Positions 1 through 5,728 of a stretch of DNA of 5,833 nucleotides are shown in pieces. Below the pieces are notes generated by a model. It worked only from the letters and a program-made list of their open reading frames with translations, had not been told where the DNA came from and made no database searches. This DNA is from Polynucleobacter sp. (GTDB lineage: Bacteria; Pseudomonadota; Gammaproteobacteria; Burkholderiales; Burkholderiaceae). Every line of letters starts with the position of its first letter. The first letter of the stretch is position 1. A program made the translations under genes and the position numbers. The stretch lies in the NCBI GenBank assembly GCA_023257325.1, contig JALRCP010000041.1, positions 1 to 5,833 of the forward strand, given 5' to 3'.

Positions 1-218
1 GTCGGTTTATGAAACGCCACATAGGCCTTTTCGTGGTATTCCCAAAGCTCACCGTCTACCTCTAGATGTAGCTCATGGGTATCAATCTTTTCGTCAGGGT
101 CTTCGGCCAAAACACCATTGACTTTGACCAATTCGGCATAAACCAAATCACTGCAATAGCGACGGGTGCCAAAACCCTGACTAAAAAGAACTTTTTCAAG
201 AGAAAGAGGTTTTGCCAT
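1..218 (-). CDS. rsuA: 16S rRNA pseudouridine(516) synthase RsuA, N-terminal part (runs off the left edge)
   Basis: RsuA isomerises uridine 516 of 16S rRNA to pseudouridine during small-subunit assembly. The visible part is 72 codons, from ATG (complement of 216-218) to the window edge. Residues about 6-45 form an S4 RNA-binding domain, with the typical LEKVLFSQGFGTRR opening and a VKVNGVL strand. The C-terminal end reads YVAFHKP, the start of the synthase core, where family members usually continue with a G-Y/V-type turn. The catalytic Asp lies beyond the edge and cannot be checked. Family membership (RsuA/RluB/RluE/RluF) is clear. RsuA is favoured by the acidic linker (AEDPDEKIDTHELHLEVDGE) and the short N-terminus, but RluE or RluB is not strictly excluded. 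No Shine-Dalgarno precedes the start. The gene is divergent from lldD, and the lldD promoter lies across its start codon. Confidence 0.85.
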   Translation of the reverse strand, partial: MAKPLSLEKVLFSQGFGTRRYCSDLVYAELVKVNGVLAEDPDEKIDTHELHLEVDGELWEYHEKAYVAFHKP

Positions 219-241
219 GCCGAGTCAAGAATACCTATAAT
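212..241 (+). promoter_or_regulatory. Sigma70-type promoter for the lldD operon
   Basis: A perfect -10 hexamer TATAAT is at 236-241. A -35-like hexamer TTGCCA (five of six matches to TTGACA) is at 212-217, with an 18-base spacer. Transcription should begin near 247-249, giving a leader of about 57 bases before the lldD start. The -35 element overlaps the start codon of the divergent rsuA gene (216-218), so the promoter intrudes into that coding region. The match is seen directly; activity is inferred. Confidence 0.7.
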
Positions 242-267
242 GAACAGAATTACAAATGTTACAGCGT

Positions 268-282
268 GTTGGGGTCACCAAC
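268..282 (+). promoter_or_regulatory. Inverted repeat resembling an LldR/PdhR-type GntR operator
   Basis: GTTGG (268-272) and CCAAC (278-282) form a perfect 5-base inverted repeat around GGTCA, and an outer CG/CG pair (265-266 with 284-285) extends it imperfectly. The core TTGG-N5-CCAA matches the FadR-subfamily GntR operator pattern TTGGTNNNACCAA except at the fifth base, a position where known LldR sites also vary. It would lie about 20-35 bases downstream of the predicted transcription start, where a bound repressor could block the lldD operon. Alternatively it is only a small RNA hairpin or chance. No GntR gene is visible in the window. Confidence 0.45.
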
Positions 283-291
283 CCGATATCC

Positions 292-298
292 AGAGGAG
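292..298 (+). promoter_or_regulatory. Shine-Dalgarno of lldD that decides the start codon
   Basis: AGAGGAG lies directly before the sequence ATG-ATA-GTG (299-307). It leaves no spacer for the ATG at 299 but a normal 6-base spacer for the in-frame GTG at 305. The GTG start also gives the N-terminus MPVITNIEDLR that I recognise from related betaproteobacterial proteins. Confidence 0.7.
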
Positions 299-304
299 AT
301 GATA

Positions 305-1450
305 GTGCCAGTAATCACCAATATTGAAGATTTGCGCATATTGCACAAAAAGCGTACGCCCAAGATGTTCTATGACTACGCTGATTCTGGTTCATGGACT
401 GAATCTACTTATCGATCCAATGAGTCTGATTTCCAAAAGATCAAGTTGCGACAAAAAGTAGCGGTCAATATGGAAAACCGCAGCACCAAAACCAAGATGG
501 TGGGTCAAGAGGTAGCCATGCCGGTTGCTTTGGCGCCGACGGGACTCACAGGCATGCAACATGCCGATGGAGAAATTTTGGCTGCCAAAGCTGCTGAAAA
601 GTTTGGTGTACCGTTTTGTTTGTCGACCATGAGTATTTGCTCCATCGAAGATGTGGCAGAAAACACCACCAAGCCATTTTGGTTCCAGCTCTATGTGATG
701 AAGGACCGTGGTTTTATTGAGCGCTTGATTGATCGTGCCAAAGCGGCCAAATGCTCTGCCTTGGTTTTGACCTTGGATTTGCAGATTTTGGGTCAGCGTC
801 ACAAAGATCTGAAAAACGGTTTATCTGCGCCTCCTAAATTAACCATTCCGAACATCATCAATATGATGACCAAGCCTAGATGGTGCATGGGCATGTTAGG
901 GACCAAACGTCGGACATTCAGAAACATCGTGGGTCACGCCACGGGTGTGGGCAATATGTCCTCCTTATCTTCATGGACAGCGGAGCAGTTTGATCCAGCC
1001 CTCAACTGGGGGGATGTCGAGTGGATTAAAAATCGTTGGGGTGGCAAATTAATCATCAAGGGCATTTTGGATGAAGGCGATGCTCGTTTGGCTGCAAATT
1101 CTGGGGCGGACGCGCTGATTGTTTCTAATCATGGCGGTCGTCAGTTGGATGGGGCAGTTTCAAGTATCCAGGCTTTGCCCGGCATTGTGGATGCAGTGGG
1201 CAAAGACATCGAGGTGTGGATGGATGGAGGCATTCGTTCGGGTCAAGATGTCCTCAAGGCTTGGGCTTTGGGTGCTAAGGGGACCTTGATTGGCCGACCT
1301 TTCCTATATGGTTTAGGCGCCATGGGTGAAGCGGGTGTGACCAAGTGTTTGGAGATTATTCATAAAGAGTTAGACATCACCATGGCCTTTACTGGTCACC
1401 GCGATATTCAAAATGTCACCAAAGATATTTTGTATCCTGGTACTTTCTAA
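305..1450 (+). CDS. lldD: FMN-dependent L-lactate dehydrogenase (alpha-hydroxy-acid oxidase family)
   Basis: This enzyme oxidises L-lactate to pyruvate, passing electrons through FMN to the respiratory chain at the inner face of the cytoplasmic membrane. From GTG the product is 381 aa, close to E. coli LldD. The (beta/alpha)8 FMN family signature is complete: Tyr25 (YDYADSG), the FMN-binding APTG at 77-80, Tyr130 (FQLY), Asp158 (TLD), Lys252 (IIKG), catalytic base His276 and substrate-binding Arg279 in SNHGGRQLDG, and DGGIRSG (307-313) with GR at 330-331 for FMN phosphate. The Asp158-Lys252 distance is 94 residues against 73 in spinach glycolate oxidase. This implies an extended loop 4, which in membrane-associated members carries the membrane-binding segment. 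ATG299 is an alternative start. It is the first gene of an apparent five-gene operon. Other 2-hydroxy acids such as glycolate cannot be excluded as substrate. Confidence 0.9.
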   Translation: MPVITNIEDLRILHKKRTPKMFYDYADSGSWTESTYRSNESDFQKIKLRQKVAVNMENRSTKTKMVGQEVAMPVALAPTGLTGMQHADGEILAAKAAEKFGVPFCLSTMSICSIEDVAENTTKPFWFQLYVMKDRGFIERLIDRAKAAKCSALVLTLDLQILGQRHKDLKNGLSAPPKLTIPNIINMMTKPRWCMGMLGTKRRTFRNIVGHATGVGNMSSLSSWTAEQFDPALNWGDVEWIKNRWGGKLIIKGILDEGDARLAANSGADALIVSNHGGRQLDGAVSSIQALPGIVDAVGKDIEVWMDGGIRSGQDVLKAWALGAKGTLIGRPFLYGLGAMGEAGVTKCLEIIHKELDITMAFTGHRDIQNVTKDILYPGTF

Positions 1451-1473
1451 ACAGCCACTGAGACAAAGAACCT

Positions 1474-1917
1474 ATGAATCCTGGAACACTCAGCGATAGC
1501 ATTCAGTTAGCGGTTGCCCCTGTTTTTCTTTTAACGGCGGTGGCTGGCATGATCGGTGCACTCACTCAACGTTTGGCCCGCGTGATTGATCGTGCGCGAG
1601 TGATTCACAAAGAACTCTTGAATGAAAGTCTTAAAGACTCTATTCGCATTTCATACGATGAAGAACTTCAAAGCATTGCCAAGCGAGGTCGATTCATCAA
1701 TGTCTCAATGGTATTTTTGGTTTTATGTGCCATCATGATTGGATTGACTATTTTGGAGTTGTTCTTTGCAGAAACTTCTAGTGGCAAATTGATGGTGTCA
1801 AATTTTGTCCTTTACACCTTTGTGGCGGGGGTGGCTGCTTTTATTCTGGCCTTGATCTCTTTATTGATTGAGGTATTGATTGCGTCTTATTCCATTCGCT
1901 GGAAGCCTCATGCATAA
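1474..1917 (+). CDS. DUF2721 family integral membrane protein
   Basis: This 147-aa protein matches the DUF2721 pattern I know. An N-terminal hydrophobic segment containing LAVAPVFLLTAVAGMIGAL (about 10-31) is followed at once by the conserved basic motif QRLARVIDRAR (32-42). A charged, helical cytoplasmic-looking stretch (43-74, rich in Lys/Glu/Asp) comes next, then two more membrane segments (about 76-98 and 108-140). No catalytic or metal-binding motif is visible, and the family has no established function. It starts 23 bases after lldD with only a weak purine stretch (AAAGAA, 1465-1470) as ribosome site. No terminator or convincing promoter lies between, so it is probably cotranscribed with lldD. 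A role in membrane association or electron transfer with LldD would be speculation. Confidence 0.8.
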   Translation: MNPGTLSDSIQLAVAPVFLLTAVAGMIGALTQRLARVIDRARVIHKELLNESLKDSIRISYDEELQSIAKRGRFINVSMVFLVLCAIMIGLTILELFFAETSSGKLMVSNFVLYTFVAGVAAFILALISLLIEVLIASYSIRWKPHA

Positions 1918-1953
1918 AAATTAAATCAAAAAACAATAAAAATAGGAGACGCT

Positions 1954-2487
1954 ATGACCATCTATCAATATAAAGACAAAGTTCCTCAAATTCATGACAC
2001 AGCGTTTGTGGCCAAAGAAGCCACCATCATTGGTGATGTTATTTTGCAAGAAGATGTCAGTGTTTGGCCGGGGGTCGTGATTCGAGGTGACAATGAACCC
2101 ATCACGGTGGGCAAGGGTAGCAATGTTCAAGAAGGCACTGTGATGCACACTGACATGGGTTGCCCATTGACTTTAGCCAACAATGTTACTGTGGGGCATC
2201 AAGCCATGTTGCATGGTTGCATCATTGGTGAGAATTCCTTGATTGGTATTCAGGCAGTGGTTTTAAATCGTGCTGTGATTGGTAAAAATTGTTTGGTGGG
2301 TGCTGGTTCTGTGGTCACTGAGGGTAAAGTGTTCCCAGACAATTCATTGATTCTCGGGTCGCCAGCGAAGGTGGTCAGAGAATTAAGTCCAGAGCAGATT
2401 GCTGGCTTAAAGGCCAGTGCTGAAAACTATGTGGCCAAGAAAAATCTCTTCAAAGCCCATTTGATTGAGTTACCTAGTCAAGATTAA
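1954..2487 (+). CDS. Gamma carbonic anhydrase family protein (YrdA/PaaY-like left-handed beta-helix)
   Basis: This 177-aa protein shows the hexapeptide-repeat periodicity of a left-handed beta-helix (repeats such as ATIIGDV, VSVWPGV, NSLIGI, NCLVGA) and a C-terminal helix (about 144-168). The zinc ligands of the gamma-class fold are present: His65 (MHTD), His82 (VGHQ) and His87 (LHGC). So are the conserved Arg44, Asp46 and Asn47 (IRGDN), and Gln59/Glu60 before the first His. Gamma carbonic anhydrases hydrate CO2 to bicarbonate as cytoplasmic trimers. Many YrdA/PaaY-type members show little activity or have other roles, so the reaction is inferred only. The usual LIGMGA(V/T)VL turn reads LIGIQAVVL here. 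A good Shine-Dalgarno (AGGAG, 1944-1948, 5-base spacer) sets the start. It follows the DUF2721 gene by an A-rich 36-base gap without a hairpin. Confidence 0.88.
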   Translation: MTIYQYKDKVPQIHDTAFVAKEATIIGDVILQEDVSVWPGVVIRGDNEPITVGKGSNVQEGTVMHTDMGCPLTLANNVTVGHQAMLHGCIIGENSLIGIQAVVLNRAVIGKNCLVGAGSVVTEGKVFPDNSLILGSPAKVVRELSPEQIAGLKASAENYVAKKNLFKAHLIELPSQD

Positions 2488-2505
2488 AGAAGAGTCAATA
2501 AAAAG

Positions 2506-2856
2506 ATGATTCCAGGTTTAGTCCAAATATTGTTATGGCAAGGTTTGGGTGAGCTGGTGTCGCACTTCTTCTTGCCCATTATTCCAGGTCCCGTATTGGG
2601 TTTGATATTTTTGTTGATCTTTTTGATCATCAAGGGCCAAGTCAATTCATCCTTGGCCTTGGTATCGGATGCATTCAGTCAGCACCTGGGTGTTTTATTC
2701 ATTCCTGCGGCGGTAGGAGTGATTCTATTTTTACCCCAGCTCAAAGCGCACGCAGTTGCAGTCATCAGTGCCTTATTGATCAGTGTGGTTTTAACGATTG
2801 TGGTAACAGCAATCGTCTTACGCTTCATCGCCAAAAAGGATCCCCATGAGTCCTAA
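2506..2856 (+). CDS. lrgA: CidA/LrgA family membrane protein
   Basis: This 116-aa, very hydrophobic protein has about four membrane segments (roughly 3-22, 28-44, 60-77, 84-109) and a short charged tail. Family hallmarks are the GE near the end of helix 1 (15-16), PGPVLGL (27-33) and LGVLFIPAAVGV (61-72). Classical work describes CidA/LrgA as holin/antiholin-like. Bacillus PftA and the LrgA-like part of plant PLGG1 show that, together with the LrgB-type subunit, such proteins transport pyruvate or glycolate/glycerate. Placement 18 bases after the carbonic anhydrase gene, in an operon led by lldD, favours transport here (inference). The ribosome site is weak (AGAAGAG near 2488-2494). The start fits the family, whose proteins begin just before the first helix. 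Confidence 0.88.
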   Translation: MIPGLVQILLWQGLGELVSHFFLPIIPGPVLGLIFLLIFLIIKGQVNSSLALVSDAFSQHLGVLFIPAAVGVILFLPQLKAHAVAVISALLISVVLTIVVTAIVLRFIAKKDPHES

Positions 2857-3571
2857 TGGTTTACAGATTGCCGAGATTTGGGTTTACCTTTCAGGTAGTC
2901 CATTATTCGCCTTAATTCTTACTCTGACAGCTTATCAAGTCGGAAGCATGCTCTATCAAAAAACCGAGCGAAATCCTTTGGCCAATCCTGTAGCCATTGC
3001 GGTGGTATTGGTAGCAATCGCACTTCATTGGGTGGACATGCCTTATCAAAAATATTTTGAGGGCGCTCAATTTGTCCATTTCTTATTAGGCACTGCCACT
3101 GTTTCATTGGCCATTCCGATTTATCGAGGCGTCGCTGCTTTAAAGGCACGCTTGATTCCACTATTAATTGCATTGTTGTGTGGCGGTGTGGTTTCAATAG
3201 TGAGTGCGGTGGGTGTTGCGACTTTGTTAGGGGCAGACAGTGCCATTATTGGAGCCTTTTATCCTAAATCAGTGACTGCACCGATTGCCATGGGGGTAGC
3301 CGAGCGTTTGGGTGTTTCACCGACCTTGACCGCAGTCTTTGCTGTGGTCACTGGAATTTTAGGCGCCATTCTAGGCAGTCATATTTTGAACTTCCTTGGT
3401 ATGAAAGAGTGGTGGCAGCGTGGCTTTGCCATTGGCACTGCAGCACATGGCATCGGAACTTCCCGTGCTTTTGCAGTTCATCCTGAAGCGGGGACTTATG
3501 CCAGCTTAGCCATGGGCTTGCATGGCATCCTGGGTGCTTTATTGATTCCGCTTCTAAAAAATTATTTGTGA
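2846..3571 (+). CDS. lrgB: LrgB/CidB family membrane protein, partner of LrgA
   Basis: This 241-aa protein is of normal length for LrgB. It is polytopic, with hydrophobic stretches around 18-36, 46-62, 77-92, 103-128, 160-183 and 216-236. Diagnostic family motifs are FYPKSVTAPIAM (138-149), the glycine-rich TGILGAILGS (169-178) and GTAAHGIGTSRA (197-208). It presumably forms the transporter or channel with LrgA in the cytoplasmic membrane. Its ATG lies inside lrgA (ATGAGTCCTAA, 11-base overlap) with an AAGGA site 5 bases upstream (2836-2840), implying translational coupling and balanced production. The pair's likely cargo, by analogy with PftAB and PLGG1 and by the upstream lldD, is pyruvate, lactate or another small 2-oxo/2-hydroxy acid; this is inference. 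The stop codon lies within the 3' end of the opposing amidase gene. Confidence 0.9.
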   Translation: MSPNGLQIAEIWVYLSGSPLFALILTLTAYQVGSMLYQKTERNPLANPVAIAVVLVAIALHWVDMPYQKYFEGAQFVHFLLGTATVSLAIPIYRGVAALKARLIPLLIALLCGGVVSIVSAVGVATLLGADSAIIGAFYPKSVTAPIAMGVAERLGVSPTLTAVFAVVTGILGAILGSHILNFLGMKEWWQRGFAIGTAAHGIGTSRAFAVHPEAGTYASLAMGLHGILGALLIPLLKNYL

Positions 3572-4848
3572 GCTTGCATTAAGGCATCTGCAATTGCTAG
3601 TAACAGGCGATCTCTGCCTCGTGCAGCCACCAACTGAACTCCTACAGGCAGACCCAAAGGTCCCTTGAAAAGAGGGAGTGTGATACAAGGTAAGCCCATC
3701 AAAGTCCAAACGCGACAGAAAATCGGATCACCTGTTTGTGTGATGCCGTGAGGTGCTTCGCCAATTGCGCTAGGCGCTATCAAAACGTCCCATTCGGAGG
3801 TGAGCATGTCTTGAATGACCCCGCGTGCTTTTTCAGCTGTCAGTAAATCAGAAGAATATTGCTCATAAGTAATCGCACCGCCTTGCTTGATTAAGCCACG
3901 CAATTGCTGACTGAGTTGATCGGCGTGGTTATTTTGCTCAAATGCAAAACTGCGAGCGCTTTCTGACCACATGATCCTGCCTTGCAACTCGGACATTTTT
4001 TTAAAAATACTGGGTAATTCAACATCAGGCACCGCAATGTTAAAAGTATCCTCTGCCAATAATGCGGCGTGTGCAATGGCTGCAATCGTTTCAGCAGATG
4101 CCAGATGACCGTCATCGGTCAAGCAAATACCCAGCTTGGGTTTTTTGGGTAGTTTGGGAAGGTTGATGAGATCGCTATCACCCGACATGGCAGCCACGCA
4201 TAAAGCGGCATCTGCTACTGTTCTGCTAAAGCTTCCTAAAGTATCTAGGGATGGCGACAAGCTTTTTGCACCACCTAAACTGATTTTTCCATAAGTGGGT
4301 TTATAGCCAATGACACCACAAAAAGCAGCTGGTCGAATCACAGAAGCGGCGGTTTGACTGCCTGTGGCTAGAGGAATCATCTCATCGGCCACGGCTGCCG
4401 CTGAGCCGCTAGAAGAGCCTCCCGGTGTATGGTCTGGGTTATGGGGGTTGCGAGTTTTGCCCCCTTTGAAAGTCGCAAATTCAGTCGTGACCGTTTTGCC
4501 CAATAAAACCCCACCCGCTTGTCTCATTAAAGCGATGTGAACGGCATCACTGGAGGCTTGATTGTGTTCATAAATGGGGGAGCCATAGCGTGTTGGAAAG
4601 TCGTGTGTATCAAAGAGGTCTTTCGCACCAAATGGAATGCCATGCAAAATTCCCCTTGAGGCTGAACGATCAAGTAGCTTGGCTTGTGCCAGGGCTGCTG
4701 AAAAATTGGTTTCAACCCAAGCTTGGGTTGTGGGTTCTTTGGCTTCAATGCGATCAATACAGGAACGCAATAATTGTTCACAGCTTAATTGACCCGCCTG
4801 AATTTTTTGAACCGCTTCAGTTGCGGATAATTGATAAGGTAGTTTCAT
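3562..4848 (-). CDS. Amidase signature family hydrolase
   Basis: This 428-aa protein belongs to the Ser-cisSer-Lys amidase family, which hydrolyses carboxamides to the acid plus ammonia. Predicted catalytic residues are Lys76 (FGAKD), Ser145 (first Ser of GGSSSGSA, the cis-Ser) and nucleophile Ser169 (SQTAASVIRPA). The 24-residue Ser-Ser spacing matches characterised members such as MAE2 (131/155) and FAAH (217/241). The nucleophile loop reads QTAAS instead of the GatA-like DTGGS. The residues after it (RPAAFCGVIGYKPTYG) and the C-terminal LMGLPCITLP...LPVGVQLVA block are intact. The protein is shorter than GatA and no gatB/gatC lies nearby, so it is probably a stand-alone amidase of unknown substrate. 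No strong Shine-Dalgarno precedes ATG (an AAGGG lies rather far upstream). It converges on lrgB with a 10-base overlap and diverges from the DUF167 gene across 45 bases. Confidence 0.88.
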   Translation of the reverse strand: MKLPYQLSATEAVQKIQAGQLSCEQLLRSCIDRIEAKEPTTQAWVETNFSAALAQAKLLDRSASRGILHGIPFGAKDLFDTHDFPTRYGSPIYEHNQASSDAVHIALMRQAGGVLLGKTVTTEFATFKGGKTRNPHNPDHTPGGSSSGSAAAVADEMIPLATGSQTAASVIRPAAFCGVIGYKPTYGKISLGGAKSLSPSLDTLGSFSRTVADAALCVAAMSGDSDLINLPKLPKKPKLGICLTDDGHLASAETIAAIAHAALLAEDTFNIAVPDVELPSIFKKMSELQGRIMWSESARSFAFEQNNHADQLSQQLRGLIKQGGAITYEQYSSDLLTAEKARGVIQDMLTSEWDVLIAPSAIGEAPHGITQTGDPIFCRVWTLMGLPCITLPLFKGPLGLPVGVQLVAARGRDRLLLAIADALMQAHK

Positions 4849-4893
4849 GGCTTAATCTTACCCTTGAACAATTATTTGTGCTTCAATCACCCC

Positions 4894-5202
4894 ATGAATC
4901 AATCATTACCAGCCTGGCTTGCCGAAGTGAAAGCTTCTGAGAATTGTTTCATCATTGCCTTGCATTGTCAGCCGGGTGCTAAAAACACTGAGGTACAAGG
5001 TGAGCACGATGGACGTCTCAAAATTAGATTGGCGGCACCTCCCATTGAAGGTAAAGCCAATGAGGCCTTAATTCAGTGGCTATCCAAAACACTGGAGATC
5101 AAGCGAAGTCAAATTGAGCTGCTAGCGGGTGACCTGAGTCGTTTAAAGCGGGTGAAGATTGCTGGCATTACCGCTGAACAATTGCTTCAGTTAATTCCTT
5201 AG
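4894..5202 (+). CDS. yggU: DUF167 / YggU family protein
   Basis: This 102-aa protein shows the DUF167 signature: QPGAK (26-30), then RLAAPPIEGKANEALIQWL (45-63) with the near-invariant APP-EGKAN core, and SRLKRVKI (82-89). The family is a small alpha/beta fold of about 70-100 residues, widespread in bacteria and eukaryotes, without an established biochemical role. Here it has a short N-terminal extension (residues 1-18) before the conserved domain. No Shine-Dalgarno precedes the ATG (CAATCACCCC); a TTG at 4864 in the same frame is possible but has no better ribosome site. A weak promoter-like pair, TTGATA at 4831-4836 and TAATCT at 4853-4858 (16-base spacer), lies upstream, overlapping the divergent amidase start. 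The gene ends one base from the ygiQ stop, so any terminator would have to lie inside ygiQ. Confidence 0.88.
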   Translation: MNQSLPAWLAEVKASENCFIIALHCQPGAKNTEVQGEHDGRLKIRLAAPPIEGKANEALIQWLSKTLEIKRSQIELLAGDLSRLKRVKIAGITAEQLLQLIP

Positions 5203-5203
5203 A

Positions 5204-5728
5204 TCACTTTTTTTTATGAACTTTAGGCCGTGCTGATTTGATACCCGTTCCAGGACGGGGCGGAAGACCTGTGTGTTGCGTCAAAATCTTACCGCGTGCT
5301 GGTCTTTGAGGGACAGAAAAATCTCTCGGATTATGAGTTACAGCTGTGGCATTCGGTTTACCCAAAGAAGAATTCTTGCGTCGCGGGCTTTGGTAGGTTC
5401 CATCCGTATTCGGTTGGTAGTTTGGAATCAAATGATGTTTACCGTTGCCGATCAAATCAGCGCGCCCCATTTTTTTCAGGGCTTCTCTCAGGAGGGGCCA
5501 GTTATTGGCATCGTGGTAGCGTAAGAATGCTTTATGGAGTCGACGACGCTTTTCGCCACGCACGATATCAACGGTTTCGCTACTGCGAGTGACTTTGCGC
5601 AAAGGATTTTTGTTGGTGTGGTACATCGCTGTGGCTGTTGCCATAGGCGATGGGTAAAAAGTTTGCACTTGATCGGCGCGGAAGCCATTTTTCTTGAGCC
5701 AAATTGCTAAATTCATCAATGTAAGCAT
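5204..5728 (-). pseudogene. ygiQ: YgiQ radical SAM family protein, C-terminal fragment only (5' part missing)
   Basis: From about MNLAIWLKKNGF onward this is unmistakably the C-terminal part of YgiQ (UPF0313, DUF3362). Diagnostic blocks are RADQVQTFYPSPMATATAMY (17-36), NPLRKV (41-46), KRRRLHKAFLRYHDANNW (60-77) and MGRADLIGNGK (87-97). A basic, Pro-rich tail ending HKKK follows. Full YgiQ proteins are roughly 650-750 aa. Here the radical SAM core with its cluster-binding cysteines is absent. YgiQ similarity stops at about 5717-5722, and an in-frame TAA sits at 5729-5731, directly before the ATG used as nominal start (5726-5728). No Shine-Dalgarno supports that ATG. The fragment therefore cannot be a functional enzyme as written. 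It is a truncated gene or the product of a chimeric junction. It converges with yggU, with one base between stops. Confidence 0.85.

Noticed and set aside
212..304. Upstream extension of the lldD frame from a TTG at 212.
   Set aside because: It would begin inside the -35 element, has no ribosome site, and adds about 30 residues with no resemblance to the family N-terminus.
2506..3571. LrgA/LrgB as a toxin-like holin/antiholin or programmed lysis system.
   Set aside because: The family name suggests it, but there is no murein hydrolase gene or LytSR-type regulator nearby, and the lldD-led operon together with known transport roles of homologues fits metabolism better.
3562..4848. Glutamyl-tRNA(Gln) amidotransferase subunit A (GatA).
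   Set aside because: The protein is shorter than typical GatA, has QTAAS in place of DTGGS, and no gatB or gatC is adjacent.
4590..4940. Plus-strand open frame opposite the 5' part of the amidase gene.
   Set aside because: It is antisense to a clearly conserved amidase, has no recognisable domain, and its 3' end overlaps the start of yggU in another frame.
5174..5215. Possible terminator of yggU: stem CTGAA (5174-5178) / TTCAG (5186-5190) and a run of eight T at 5208-5215.
   Set aside because: The stem has only five pairs with a 7-base loop and lies inside the coding region. The T-run begins 17 bases later, too far for an intrinsic terminator, and it encodes the lysine tail of ygiQ on the other strand.
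5244..5259. Hairpin CCCGT-N6-ACGGG near the 3' end of ygiQ.
   Set aside because: No T-run follows on either strand and it lies within coding sequence; most likely a codon-driven coincidence.
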